64,000 nucleotides of DNA from Grimontia sedimenti (GTDB taxonomy: Bacteria > Pseudomonadota > Gammaproteobacteria > Enterobacterales > Vibrionaceae), in the NCBI RefSeq assembly GCF_011045095.1, contig NZ_JAALDL010000014.1, forward strand, positions 62,001-126,000, written 5' to 3'. The translations under genes and the position numbers were made by a program. Under the pieces are notes generated by a model. The model was not told the origin of the DNA. It worked only from the letters and a program-made list of their open reading frames with translations, and searched no databases. This document shows, piece by piece, positions 55,071 through 64,000 of this stretch. Position 1 is the stretch's first letter; every line of letters begins with the position of its first letter.

Positions 55071-56906
55071 ATGACTCACTACTCCAGCGTGCTAAAAACA
55101 CTCTTTGTTTTAATGTGCGCAGCGACCCTTGGCGCGTGCAATAACGATGGAAAAGGAAATCTGGTGATTTCTGACCTTCAGGCTGAAAATCACAAAACGC
55201 AATATGGTGAAGAAGTTACCATCACCTATACCTTCCAATCTACCGGTTACTCAAGCGGAGAAACTGACGTTCAATTTGTTCTTGTTCATGGGGATGAAAC
55301 CGAGACGTTCAGTGAAAATGAAACTGAAATTTCGGAATATCACATTGTGGGGTTACAAACCCTTCAACTGAAGAACGGCATTTCTAGAGAGACGGTAACT
55401 TTTAATGTGCCAGAAAGTGTCACCGGTGGTCAGTACGAACTCATTGCACACGTGGATCCTGAAAACCTCATCGATGAGCTCAATGAAAACGACAACGCAC
55501 CTCATCCTGATGATGAAAAAGATCAATATCATCACGTAGTTTTAGATATTGAAGGCCCACCTGACCATGATCATCACCTACAAAATCTTTCCCTTGGAAT
55601 TAAGCAGTTAATTCTGGACTCTCCAACATCTTGGCAAGACGGAGATGAACATCGTTCAGACATAGTCGGTCATATTGATGTGAGATATTACGGCGAGCAC
55701 TCAGACGCTGTTTCGTTGATTGGTGAAGTTGAAATTAACGGAAATTGGGAGCCTTTAAGCTTTTGGGGTGCCACCACTTCGAGCTACCAAAAGAATCTGG
55801 TCGTTGATTTATCACTTTCGGACCATGCTAATCATATAGGTTTCGATTTGGTGCTTGATGAAGCACATATCACCGATCTTTGGAGCACTTACAATGTCAG
55901 TGCAGAAAATAATGTTAACTTCCGACTCTCGGTTAATGACAGTGGGACAGACCTTGTAGAAGCGGACGAAAGTAATAACCACGTTGACTTCTCACTGCCA
56001 CTCTATTTCTTCACTGCGACAGACGCTACACCTGCATCTTATGCACCAGAATCAAATTATTTGGATTCCATTGCACCTGCTGCTGGTATTGGTGCGATTA
56101 ACTATGAAAAGAATTTTGACGCATCCTACGGTGATACCAGTAAGTTCGCCGTGACAGTCGAGCTATATGGCAAACTGGCGTTAGTGCCTTTGGTTGACCC
56201 CGGTGCTGTCATATCTGGCACTGGGGATGTGTCTGCTTACTTTTTCAACGCAGAAAATACCCTTTTTGGTGTCAGTTTTGATGGTAGTGCATATGCAAGT
56301 GGAACTAACACTGGCTATGCCACAGAAATGGTTATCTTCAACGCTACCATTTTGGAAGACGAGTACTACACCAGTAGTTACAGCAAAACTTGGGAGAAAA
56401 GCTGGGAAGAGGAAAAAGTGCTTGCGAGTGCGCGTTTTTCCATAGGACCAGTGCCCATGTCTGTTGAGGCTGGTGTAAGCGGAAGCTTGGGCTTGGAAAT
56501 GGAAGTGGGTTACAACGCAGAGCTAACGGGTGGTGGAGACCTATTCAGCGTAGACTTTGGTGCGTTTGGCAGGGGAGGGATAGACCTTCTTATCGCCTCT
56601 GGTGGCGTGCAGGCAATCTTTAACCTTATCGAAAATACCTTTTCTATGGAGTCTACTGCTGGATTTGACTTGGGCAGCAACCCCAACATTTACTACAGCA
56701 TAACCCTTCAAGATGCGATCGACGTAATTTCTGGTAAGTTCGGTCTCTATGCAGACTTGCGTGGTATTAAATGGTGTAAAAAGTGGTTTATCCCGTATCC
56801 ATGCGGCTCTAAAACAACAAGATACAGTCTTTGGTTATACCAAACTCCAAGTGTGTTTGAGAAAACCTGGACCTTGCTATCCAAATCTGGGCAAGTCGAT
56901 TTATGA
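55071..56906 (+). CDS. secreted lipoprotein with CARDB-like repeats
   Basis: This 611-residue predicted lipoprotein has lipobox LGAC near residue 23; Asn at +2 and +3 favours the outer membrane. Residues about 30-155 and 165-320 are two CARDB-like Ig repeats (VTITYTFQSTGYSSG; LIDELNENDN and LVEADESNNHVDF, the usual closing pattern). Residues 350-611 form a separate beta-rich domain with Gly-rich stretches (GVSGSLGLEMEVGYNAEL) and two Cys near the end (KWCKKW, YPCGSK). The stop overlaps the next start by 4 bases, so the two products are probably partners. No family with known function recognised. Confidence 0.72.
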   Translation: MTHYSSVLKTLFVLMCAATLGACNNDGKGNLVISDLQAENHKTQYGEEVTITYTFQSTGYSSGETDVQFVLVHGDETETFSENETEISEYHIVGLQTLQLKNGISRETVTFNVPESVTGGQYELIAHVDPENLIDELNENDNAPHPDDEKDQYHHVVLDIEGPPDHDHHLQNLSLGIKQLILDSPTSWQDGDEHRSDIVGHIDVRYYGEHSDAVSLIGEVEINGNWEPLSFWGATTSSYQKNLVVDLSLSDHANHIGFDLVLDEAHITDLWSTYNVSAENNVNFRLSVNDSGTDLVEADESNNHVDFSLPLYFFTATDATPASYAPESNYLDSIAPAAGIGAINYEKNFDASYGDTSKFAVTVELYGKLALVPLVDPGAVISGTGDVSAYFFNAENTLFGVSFDGSAYASGTNTGYATEMVIFNATILEDEYYTSSYSKTWEKSWEEEKVLASARFSIGPVPMSVEAGVSGSLGLEMEVGYNAELTGGGDLFSVDFGAFGRGGIDLLIASGGVQAIFNLIENTFSMESTAGFDLGSNPNIYYSITLQDAIDVISGKFGLYADLRGIKWCKKWFIPYPCGSKTTRYSLWLYQTPSVFEKTWTLLSKSGQVDL

Positions 56907-58546
56907 GTGTTTTAACTTTCCTCTTTGCCGGGGCTACATTGGCTGGGGACTGTGCTCCCCAGTACCAGTTTGAGATCGAGACGGAATCTACCTTTGCGAT
57001 GGTATCACCTACCCCAGATAAGCTTCTTATGAAGGGGGTGTTAACGCTAAAGCCTGCTACGTTGCATGGAGATGAGTGGTGGGCGATCAAGGCGGATAAT
57101 GTGATTCTGCGAAGTCGTGGAATCAGTGCAACAGACCCGCGTTTTGAGAACCCATTTGCGTTTAAACGTGCGAAAGATGGGCAAATCACTGAGTTTTGGT
57201 TTCCTCAAAGCGTCAAGCGTGAGGACAAAGATAAACTGAAAGGGTTGGCTTACTACTTCCAGTATGCGCAAAGTGCTGCACCAATGACCCGTGTAGAGAA
57301 AGATTCGCTAGGCAAGTACCGAGTGAATTACCAGCAAGCAGATAACTCGCTGGTTTTTCAAAAGAAGGCTTACAGCCTAGGAGGAAAAGCTAAAGGGACT
57401 GCTTTTACCAACGCAACAATCACTGCTTCTAATCACAGTGTGATTCCCACAGAGTGTTGGTTTGATAAAAGAGAGGGCAGTGAATCACTGTCTTTTTCTG
57501 GAAATGCTGAAGAGTTCAACTTCGATACCCAGCAATCTTACTCGCTGATAAAGCAGAATGCGGCGCATTCCACTGCACTGTTAGGGCTACCTTCTGATTT
57601 ATCATCGTGGCCTGATGCCAAACAAGAAGTACTGGACAAAAACCAACTCGCCGCACTTCACATAGAAATGCTCAAATATCTTAGCGAAAGTGATATTTTG
57701 GCGTTGGATGGCTTTCATTTAGCGGAAAAACTCAGGTATTTCGATGATGTTATCGCAGACTTGCCGGATAGTTTTAACAAGCTTGGTCTTAATGATGATG
57801 CTCAGATGAGATTGTTCAATGCATTAGGTCAGCTTGACAGTACAAACAGCCAACTTGCATTAGCCTCGTTTCTTTCGCATTCAGAGAGTGATGAAAACAC
57901 ACAGTTTCGCGCCCTGCGTGCATTAGCAAATGGCAGCAATGAGTTGGGCGACAGCGCATGGCTTTCAATGCAGAAATTGATTGAAGATCCAACGCCTCTG
58001 GGTGATCTTGCTGGTAGCTTTATCATGACACTTGGTGTGATGCTTGAAAGCAGAGAGAGGAATGAAAATACAGAAGCATTGGAAGATACTTTGCTAACAC
58101 TGTTGGGTGGGAGCAGTGAAGAGAATGTGAAGTCCAGTGTATTAACGGCGCTCGGGAACAGTAATAACGATGCATTTGTAGAAGAAGTGGCAAGTTACAG
58201 CGTTAGCGATTCCGCCCGTCTTCGTAAGTCGGCAGCGAGAGCATTAGGTCGCTTCGAATCAGACGAGGCATACCAAGCCTTAACATTCATGGTTGAGCGA
58301 GAAGGCTCTGCTACTGTTCAAAGCCAAGTGCTGGAATCCTTGGCTGAGTTTGATATAGATGCGGACACGAGAGCGCAGGTTTTCCTCTTCGCTAAGGACT
58401 CAGATAATGATGAGGTGCGCTTTTCTGCCATCAAGGCGTTATCAGAACAAACCTATGATGGAAAAGAAACGGAGCTGAGATCGCTATTGGGAAATGAAAC
58501 TTCACGGCGCAACTTTACCGCTATTGTGAGAGCCCTTCATCCATAA
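56903..58546 (+). CDS. secreted vitellogenin-N-like / helical-repeat protein
   Basis: This 547-residue exported protein has a short signal peptide (residues 1-14, TFLFAGATLAG). Residues about 18-215 are beta-rich with the pattern YQFEIETES, PFAFKRAKDGQITEFWFPQS, then a Gly-Leu segment and GKYRVNYQQ, which recalls the N-terminal barrel of vitellogenin, apoB and MTP (large lipid-transfer proteins). Residues about 225-545 are helical repeats of HEAT type (FRALRALANGSNEL, SSVLTALGNSNND, LRKSAARALGRFE, RFSAIKALSEQ), the same order as in those proteins. It is coupled to the upstream lipoprotein. Lipid binding is inference; a generic HEAT scaffold is the alternative. Confidence 0.6.
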   Translation: MSVLTFLFAGATLAGDCAPQYQFEIETESTFAMVSPTPDKLLMKGVLTLKPATLHGDEWWAIKADNVILRSRGISATDPRFENPFAFKRAKDGQITEFWFPQSVKREDKDKLKGLAYYFQYAQSAAPMTRVEKDSLGKYRVNYQQADNSLVFQKKAYSLGGKAKGTAFTNATITASNHSVIPTECWFDKREGSESLSFSGNAEEFNFDTQQSYSLIKQNAAHSTALLGLPSDLSSWPDAKQEVLDKNQLAALHIEMLKYLSESDILALDGFHLAEKLRYFDDVIADLPDSFNKLGLNDDAQMRLFNALGQLDSTNSQLALASFLSHSESDENTQFRALRALANGSNELGDSAWLSMQKLIEDPTPLGDLAGSFIMTLGVMLESRERNENTEALEDTLLTLLGGSSEENVKSSVLTALGNSNNDAFVEEVASYSVSDSARLRKSAARALGRFESDEAYQALTFMVEREGSATVQSQVLESLAEFDIDADTRAQVFLFAKDSDNDEVRFSAIKALSEQTYDGKETELRSLLGNETSRRNFTAIVRALHP

Positions 58547-58709
58547 TACCAATCGTAGTAAATATCTGCTCATCCTAGCTTGTTAAAATGCTCGATAACT
58601 GTGTTGGAAAATTTGACTGTAGAATAACTACTTATCGAAATTTCCCGCCTTGTTCTCGAGCATTTTTCCTGCGCTATTTCTGTTCACCTACTTGCTATGA
58701 TTGGTATAA
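58546..58709. repeat. MITE-like inverted repeat abutting the HEAT gene stop
   Basis: Outer arms ATACCAATCGTAGTAAAT (58547) and CTTGCTATGATTGGTAT (to 58707) are inverted repeats. Inner arms AAAATGCTCGA / CGAGCATTTTT and GGAAAATTT / AAATTTCCC extend this to a long hairpin. No open frame inside. TACCAATC-ended elements are, to my knowledge, scattered in vibrios and other marine gammaproteobacteria. Confidence 0.78.
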
Positions 58710-58713
58710 AACC

Positions 58714-58734
58714 ATCCCCGCACGAAGCGGGGAT
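58714..58734 (-). terminator. terminator downstream of gltS
   Basis: The stem ATCCCCGC / GCGGGGAT with ACGAA loop lies 5 bases past the gltS stop. Confidence 0.65.
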
Positions 58735-58738
58735 TGTG

Positions 58739-59965
58739 TTAGCCGATGAACGTCAGCGTCGTCTGCAAAATGATGAGGTTGACGATGTCAATGAAGAACG
58801 CGCCTACAATGGGTACTACCATAAAAGCTTGTGGAGATGGGCCGAAGCGGTTCACTACCGAACCCATATTCATCACCGCCGTCGGTGTTGCGCCGAGGCC
58901 AAACCCACAATGTCCACTGGAGATAACCGCGGCATCATAGTTTCTACCCATCACACGATACGTGACGAAGTAAGAAAACAGCGCCAGCATCAAAGACTGC
59001 ACCATCAGAATCGCCAGAAATGGCAGCGCTAGGTCGAGAATATTCCAAAGTTTCAGGCTCATTAGCGCCATAGCAAGGAACAGTGCCAGTGAAACCGTAC
59101 CCAAAATATCAACGGTTTCCACATCCAGCTTTTCTACTTTAGTCACTTCGAGAACGTTGGTAATGACTACGCCGATAAACAGGGCATAAACAAAGTCAGG
59201 GATCATTAGCCAGCTGATTTCAAAACTGCTGACCCACTGCTCGAGATACTTTGCGCCTGTCACACAGATCAACAATACAAACAGGGTTTCGATGACTTTT
59301 TTTGCAGTGACTTTGTCCTGCTCATTCTCGTTATAAGTGACCAGTTCAGGGAATTGCTCATGAGTATTGTTGGTGTTGCCGTACTGGGATTTGAGTTTGT
59401 TCTTTTCAACCAGACGTTGAGCAACCGGACTGCCAATAATGCCGCCCATCACCAAGCCAAAAGTGGCTGATGCCATGGCAATCTCGAGGACATTCTCCAA
59501 GCCATAAACATCCTGGAAGGTTTGAGACCATGCTGCACCCGTGCCATGACCACCTGAAAGGGTAATGGAGCCGGCAATCAAGCCCATCAGCGGATCGAGC
59601 CCCAGCGCTGTTGCCATCGAAATACCAATGCCGTTCTGCAGCACGATATACAGCGAAGCAACACCGAGGAAAATAAAGACCTTTGCGCCGCCTTTGAGGA
59701 GTTGTGTGTAGTTCGCCGCCAGTCCAACGGTCGCAAAGAACATCAGCATAAAGGTGTGCTGAAGCGGAAGATGAAATTCCAGCTCAATACCATTGAAGTG
59801 CAGTGCTGTAATTGCACCAGCCACCACTAAGCCTCCGACAATGGGTTCAGGGATATTGAACTTCTTAAATACGGATACGCGGGCGTTAATAAAGTGTCCA
59901 AGGAACAGCACGAAAATCGCAATCAGGAAGGATTCGAGTGCGCCAACGGAAATGAGTTGATTCAT
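58739..59965 (-). CDS. gltS: sodium/glutamate symporter GltS
   Basis: GltS imports glutamate with Na+ across the inner membrane. The 408-residue protein has about ten TM segments in two inverted halves: FNIPEPIVGGLVVAG near residue 35, SITLSGGHGTGAAW near residue 135 (the conserved re-entrant GGHG loop), and SSGHCGFGLGATPTAVMNM near residue 355, the matching second loop. Length matches E. coli GltS (401). Monocistronic. Confidence 0.93.
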   Translation of the reverse strand: MNQLISVGALESFLIAIFVLFLGHFINARVSVFKKFNIPEPIVGGLVVAGAITALHFNGIELEFHLPLQHTFMLMFFATVGLAANYTQLLKGGAKVFIFLGVASLYIVLQNGIGISMATALGLDPLMGLIAGSITLSGGHGTGAAWSQTFQDVYGLENVLEIAMASATFGLVMGGIIGSPVAQRLVEKNKLKSQYGNTNNTHEQFPELVTYNENEQDKVTAKKVIETLFVLLICVTGAKYLEQWVSSFEISWLMIPDFVYALFIGVVITNVLEVTKVEKLDVETVDILGTVSLALFLAMALMSLKLWNILDLALPFLAILMVQSLMLALFSYFVTYRVMGRNYDAAVISSGHCGFGLGATPTAVMNMGSVVNRFGPSPQAFMVVPIVGAFFIDIVNLIILQTTLTFIG

Positions 59966-60205
59966 AAAGCCTCTGTGTTCTCATCATCTTCCATAATGAG
60001 TGAGAGTCTTCGTTCTAGCGCGCTTTGGAGAGAGTATTTGACTAAATCTGGTGGCGGTATCCATAACCGCAAGCGCTAGCCAGCTTAAAACAGGGCGACG
60101 TTATCTCATATTGTTGAATAGAATGACAAGTCTATCCGAGAAAATATTCACACCCCTCCACAAGTGATGAGAACGTGCCGCTAAGCCATGTTGACGTTGT
60201 CAGCA

Positions 60206-60240
60206 AAAGCCGGGCGATGTTGAAATTTGCGCCCGGCTTA
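60206..60240 (-). terminator. terminator downstream of amidohydrolase gene
   Basis: The stem AAGCCGGGCG / CGCCCGGCTT with a 13-base loop and T-rich end lies past the amidohydrolase stop. Confidence 0.7.
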
Positions 60241-60257
60241 ATAAGGTCTTGAGTCAA

Positions 60258-62060
60258 TTAATGTTTATGAGGAATAAGACCAGCAATCATCATGGTATGA
60301 GATGCGAGCTTTTGGCATTTGGTTGAACTGGCGCAGCTTTCTAGGGCTGTTTTGTCACTGCCTTTGGTGTAGATAATGTTGCCGTTTTTAATCGTCGTCA
60401 TCACAGAGATGTTCGCCAGTTTCATCGGGTCGATGGTGAGAGGGTTATCTGAAAGTAAAACCAAATCGGCGACTTTGCCTACTTCAATCGAGCCTTTGGT
60501 GTCTTCCTCAAAATGCTGATACGCAGACCAGATGGTTTGTGCTTTGAGCGCTGTCATGGCGGATACGCGCTGATCTTTACCTAAAATACGGCCACTTCGT
60601 GTAATGCGGTTAACTGTTGCAGAGTAAACCCGCATCGAGTCTGGGAAAGCGACGGGCGCGTCATGATGTGAGGTGAAAATCATGTCTCTGTCCAGCGCCC
60701 AGCCCGTGGGCGATATATTTTCTGCGCGTTCATCACCCAGCACTGATTGTGCATGCCAATCACCCCAATAGAAGGTGTGCATGGGGAAAAAAGAAGGGAT
60801 CACATTGAGGTCTTTGAAGGCTTGAACCTGATCTTCACGGGCAGTTTGCGCGTGAATCGCCACGAATCGGCGTTCTTTTGCGCCGTATTTGGCCGTTGCA
60901 TTTTTCACAGCGCGGATGTATTGGTCAATCGATGCATCACCATTCGCGTGGGTTAGCAGTTGCCAGCCATTTTCCATCGCCATGCCGACATATTTCTCAG
61001 CTTCTTCATCAGACATGATGGGATAACCGCGATAATCTGCATTTTGCCCTTCTGGCGGGATCAGGTACGGCTTGGTCAGCCATGCGGTTTTCCCTTGTGG
61101 TGAGCCATCCAGTGTCAGTTTCACGCCACCGAGGCGAAAACCGTTGGTGTAGCTATTGCTGAGGTAAGGTGCTGTGAGGGTGTCAGTGCCGAGTTGAATG
61201 TCGGTGTAGGCCACTACATCAATAGGAAGCGGCTCTTGCTGGGCAATCTCGTACATGGTTTTGACACTGTCAGACATAGAGCGGCCTTCCTGCGCCGTGG
61301 TGTACCCATACTTGGCGTACAAATCCATCCCTGCGCGGAATAGCATTTCATTTTCGTCTGGGCTGATTTGCGTGAACAGTGGGATCAGAGCGCCAAAGAA
61401 AGCGGACTCTTCCAGCACGCCATTGGGTTCATCACTGTCTTTCACACGTCGAATCACGCCACCTGGTGGGTTCTTGCTGGTCGCCGTCAGTTTCATCATC
61501 TCCAGCGCTTTGCTGTTCATGACACCGATATGACCGGATTGGTGAATGATCAAGATGGGAACGTCTGTTGAGACTTTATCCAGGTCAAAGCGGGTTGGGT
61601 GAATTTGCTCTTTGAGCTGGGAATCGTCGTAGCCAAAGCCGATGATAAAGTCCTGCGCTTTGTTGACGGGGACTTCAGCCCATTTTCTCAGGGCTTGTTG
61701 AAGGCTTGCGATATCAGTCACAGGGCCATCAGGTGGTGACAACAAATTGGCTGATACAGCCTGTAAGCCTGTGTTCATTACGTGGCCGTGAGCATCAATA
61801 AAGCCGGGGATCATGGTCAAACCTTTTAAATCCACCACTTTGGTTTTGTCACCCTTTAGCCTGAGAATTTCTTCTGCTTCCCCTACGGCGAGTATTTTTC
61901 CTTTGAGGATGGCAACAGCCTCCGCCTCGGGTTGTTTATCATTGACCGTAATGACCTGAGCGTTGTGGTAAATGGTGTCGGCAAACGGTTTTGGTGGGCT
62001 GGTGGCTAAGACTGGAGCGGAAACAAACAGCGCTGAAAGGGCAGCGATTGAAGCTTTCAT
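60258..62060 (-). CDS. exported amidohydrolase (YtcJ-like)
   Basis: This 600-residue metal-dependent hydrolase has a signal peptide (residues 1-19, ending APVLA). The amidohydrolase fold is visible as TIYHNAQVITVNDKQPEAEA, MIPGFIDAHGHVMNTGLQ (metal-binding HxH), LTHANGDASIDQYI, FTSHHDAPVAFPDSM and the closing VADLVLLSDNPLTI. YtcJ-type members hydrolyse N-acyl or amide bonds; substrate unknown. Export is notable for this group but not unique. The adenine deaminase gene lies 77 bases upstream. Confidence 0.85.
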   Translation of the reverse strand: MKASIAALSALFVSAPVLATSPPKPFADTIYHNAQVITVNDKQPEAEAVAILKGKILAVGEAEEILRLKGDKTKVVDLKGLTMIPGFIDAHGHVMNTGLQAVSANLLSPPDGPVTDIASLQQALRKWAEVPVNKAQDFIIGFGYDDSQLKEQIHPTRFDLDKVSTDVPILIIHQSGHIGVMNSKALEMMKLTATSKNPPGGVIRRVKDSDEPNGVLEESAFFGALIPLFTQISPDENEMLFRAGMDLYAKYGYTTAQEGRSMSDSVKTMYEIAQQEPLPIDVVAYTDIQLGTDTLTAPYLSNSYTNGFRLGGVKLTLDGSPQGKTAWLTKPYLIPPEGQNADYRGYPIMSDEEAEKYVGMAMENGWQLLTHANGDASIDQYIRAVKNATAKYGAKERRFVAIHAQTAREDQVQAFKDLNVIPSFFPMHTFYWGDWHAQSVLGDERAENISPTGWALDRDMIFTSHHDAPVAFPDSMRVYSATVNRITRSGRILGKDQRVSAMTALKAQTIWSAYQHFEEDTKGSIEVGKVADLVLLSDNPLTIDPMKLANISVMTTIKNGNIIYTKGSDKTALESCASSTKCQKLASHTMMIAGLIPHKH

Positions 62061-62081
62061 AGAGACTCCTCAGGAAAGACA

Positions 62082-62100
62082 AGACGGGCATAGCCCGTCT
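62082..62100 (-). promoter_or_regulatory. small hairpin between adenine deaminase and amidohydrolase genes
   Basis: The perfect stem AGACGGGC / GCCCGTCT with a 3-base loop has no T-run. It may reduce read-through from the upstream gene. Confidence 0.45.
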
Positions 62101-62137
62101 GTCATTCAGTGCGTTTGGGTATATAACCTGATTGAAA

Positions 62138-63151
62138 TCAGTGTATGCCGTGTTTATCCCAAAAGTCGTCCAGATTTTGCATCATTTCCCTCTTGCGCTC
62201 TTCGGAGACGAAAGAAGCTTCAATGGCATTTCGGGTAAATTGTGCCAGCTGCTGAGGGCTGGGAGACAAAGCATTATTAAGGGCAATAAAATTGTCCGTC
62301 ATATACCCACCGAAAAAGGCGGGATCATCGGAATTAACGGTCACGCAGAGCCCCTGATTCAGCAGGTTAAGGATGTTGTGGTCTGCCATCTTGTCAAACA
62401 CGCGAAGCTTAATGTTCGAGAGTGGGCAAACGGTGAGGGGCATTCTAGATATCGCCAACTCTTTTACCAGTTCGGGATCGTCGCTGCTTTTCACACCATG
62501 ATCAACGCGGCTGACATGCAAAAGATTAATCGCATCTCTGATGTTACTCGGAGGGCCTTCTTCCCCTGCATGCGCGACAGTTTTCAACCCCAGTGCTCGC
62601 GCTTCAGCAAATACACGTTGGAACTTCTCTGGTGGATGACCTACTTCGGAAGAGTCCAGTCCAACACCGACCAACCGATTTAAGTGAGGCTTCGCCATTT
62701 CCAATGTTTCAAAGGCTGCTTCTTCGGAAAGGTGGCGAAGAAAACACATGATCAGCTGGCTTGTAATGCCAAGTTCTTTCTCTCCTTGGCGAAGAGCGTG
62801 GTAGATGCCATTGATAGCCGTATCGAATGCAACCCCCCGGTCAGTGTGGGTTTGAGGATCAAAGAAGATTTCTGTGTGCATGACATTGTCGGCTTTACAA
62901 CGCAGCAGATATGCCCAGGTCAGATCGAAGAAGTCGCGCTCGGTAATAAGTACATTGGCACCTTGATAATAAATATCGAGAAATGATTGCAAGTTTTGGA
63001 ATTGATAGGCGCTTCTTGCTTCCTCAACGCTTGAATAGGGCGTGGAAATGCCATTTCTTTCGGCGAGTTCAAACATCAACTCGGGTTCAAGTGAACCTTC
63101 AATATGCAGATGCAACTCCACCTTAGGCAAGCATCGGATAAACTTTTCCAT
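62138..63151 (-). CDS. adenine deaminase (type 2, adenosine-deaminase fold)
   Basis: This 337-residue enzyme of the ADA/AMP deaminase superfamily has metal-binding [10 protein letters not shown] near residue 14, [11 protein letters not shown] (catalytic Glu region), [10 protein letters not shown], and [16 protein letters not shown] near residue 285. GEEGPP and [10 protein letters not shown] are the marks of adenine deaminases (yeast Aah1-like) rather than adenosine deaminases, so adenine to hypoxanthine is the likelier reaction. It probably serves purine salvage, in line with the nucleoside importer at 20-25 kb, though the two are not linked as an operon. Confidence 0.87.
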   Translation of the reverse strand: MEKFIRCLPKVELHLHIEGSLEPELMFELAERNGISTPYSSVEEARSAYQFQNLQSFLDIYYQGANVLITERDFFDLTWAYLLRCKADNVMHTEIFFDPQTHTDRGVAFDTAINGIYHALRQGEKELGITSQLIMCFLRHLSEEAAFETLEMAKPHLNRLVGVGLDSSEVGHPPEKFQRVFAEARALGLKTVAHAGEEGPPSNIRDAINLLHVSRVDHGVKSSDDPELVKELAISRMPLTVCPLSNIKLRVFDKMADHNILNLLNQGLCVTVNSDDPAFFGGYMTDNFIALNNALSPSPQQLAQFTRNAIEASFVSEERKREMMQNLDDFWDKHGIH

Positions 63152-63300
63152 CGTCTTCTCCCTGTTCGTAACTTATTGAAAGGTATATATCTGTAGGGCT
63201 AATTTTTGAGAATGGAATGCTGTATGGATCTAAACTAGTTGGTGTTGACTCATCGGTCAAATTTTGGAATTCGCAATACGGTAGCTTGTCATAAGTTCAC

Positions 63301-63332
63301 AAAAATGCCGCCACTGTCGGGCGGCATTTTTG
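63301..63332 (-). terminator. terminator downstream of NRAMP-family gene
   Basis: The stem AAAAATGCCGCC / GGCGGCATTTTT lies just past the transporter stop. Confidence 0.85.
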
Positions 63333-63346
63333 CAAGGAAAGGAAGC

Positions 63347-64000
63347 TTAACCGATGAACTTAGTCATAAAATTCTGCACGTTGCTCAGGCTCGAAATTGC
63401 CATGATGACAACAATCGCCGCACCTGTCAGGGTCAGGTAAATAGGGTGTTTGTAATCCCCTACGATGTCTTTACGCCGTGTCGCTGTCAGCACAAACCCC
63501 AGTACCACAGGCAGGATGATGCTGTTTACCAAGCCAGCAAGCATCAGTAGCAGGATTGGCATGTTCATCAGCACAGTACCAACGCTGGTAATGATGATGA
63601 AGCCACAGCACCAGGCTTTTTCGTTACGGGCAACCACAGGGAACAGTGTTTTGATCAGTGAGATAGCCATGTAGGAGTTACCCACCACCGAGGTGATAGA
63701 CGCGACGAACAGCACCAGACCAAAGATAAAGTAACCGACTTCGCCCGCGCCTTGGCGAAATGCGTCCGCGGCTGGGTTTGCAGTGTCCAGCACTGCACCA
63801 GCAGCAATCACACCAAACACAGCCATGAAAAGCAGAATGCGGATAACGACAGCGATGGAGATACCTGCCCAGGCAGCTTTGTTGATGTGCTCAACGTTCT
63901 CTTTTCCTTGCAGGCCGATATCAACCAAACGTTGTGCGCCGGTGTAATAACCTCCCACAGCGCCACCAACAATCGTCAGTGTCGGAAGCAAAAGGCTGCC
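63347..64000 (-). CDS. NRAMP-family divalent metal transporter, 3' part
   Basis: Only the C-terminal ~217 residues lie in the window; the frame is open to the last base and the start lies beyond it. About six TM segments are present. GGAVGGYYTGAQRLVDIGLQ, GYFIFGLVLFVASITSVVG and LLMLAGLVNSIILPVVLGF fit the YcsG-like branch of the NRAMP superfamily. Metal or other solute specificity cannot be read because the TM1 DPGN-type motif would lie outside the window. Confidence 0.78.
   Translation of the reverse strand, partial: GSLLLPTLTIVGGAVGGYYTGAQRLVDIGLQGKENVEHINKAAWAGISIAVVIRILLFMAVFGVIAAGAVLDTANPAADAFRQGAGEVGYFIFGLVLFVASITSVVGNSYMAISLIKTLFPVVARNEKAWCCGFIIITSVGTVLMNMPILLLMLAGLVNSIILPVVLGFVLTATRRKDIVGDYKHPIYLTLTGAAIVVIMAISSLSNVQNFMTKFIG

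Noticed and set aside
1-64000. CRISPR arrays, prophage structural genes, rRNA operons, insertion-sequence transposases
   Set aside because: None of these was found on either strand; the only short repeats are the tandem coding repeats, attC sites and two inverted-repeat elements listed.

Overview
The window looks like chromosomal DNA of a marine gammaproteobacterium of the family Vibrionaceae, most like Grimontia, Enterovibrio or Photobacterium. The grounds are VCR-type attC recombination sites, a large secreted chitinase, FabV as enoyl-ACP reductase, an aapJQMP-type amino acid transporter, and gene neighbourhoods shared with enterics and vibrios (pldB-yigL; yhhL-rsmD-ftsY with yhhM and yhhN; rlmI-acyP-tusE-yccA). 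The species is inferred from gene content only.

Layout. 0-11 kb: housekeeping and envelope genes (DTW tRNA modification enzyme, lipoprotein, EVE protein, yigL, pldB, AbgT transporter, acyltransferase, yhhM/yhhN/yhhL homologues, rsmD). At 11.35-11.57 kb the first 75 codons of ftsY run straight into the tail of a large RTX/VCBS secreted protein; both genes are broken at one point, which marks a rearrangement or an assembly misjoin. 14-20 kb: a permease with Met/His metal-binding repeats, fabV, mgsA, mobB and two predicted nucleases. 20.6-25.4 kb: a four-gene BMP-family (nucleoside-type) ABC importer. 25.4-28.8 kb: speG, a SotB-like efflux pump and an M14 carboxypeptidase. 28.8-33.3 kb: an AT-rich island with an integrase-less array of gene cassettes separated by attC sites. 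33.5-41 kb: ybiT, two CBS-domain membrane proteins, an ABC exporter and a MITE-like repeat. 41-50 kb: chitinase, YccT-like protein, rlmI, chemotaxis receptor, acyP, tusE, yccA. 49.8-54.2 kb: aapP-aapM-aapQ-aapJ, with a lipid-anchored binding protein. 54.7 kb: tRNA-Ser(UGA). 55-58.6 kb: a two-gene secreted operon, a CARDB-type lipoprotein plus a protein resembling the vitellogenin N-terminal lipid-transfer module followed by helical repeats. 58.7-64 kb: gltS, an exported amidohydrolase, an adenine deaminase and the end of an NRAMP-family metal transporter.

Three points stand out. First, the cassette array: R'' and R' core boxes pair by exact reverse complement, so several cassette ends can be set to the base. 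Second, five genes (yecH-like, a small secreted protein, the HNH cassette gene, rlmI, aapQ) are each interrupted by an apparent single-base loss, four of them in A/T homopolymers of five or six; adding one base restores a full-length family protein each time, so these look like sequencing undercalls rather than decay. Third, the 55-58.6 kb operon is the best candidate for an undescribed system, possibly periplasmic lipid or lipoprotein handling.
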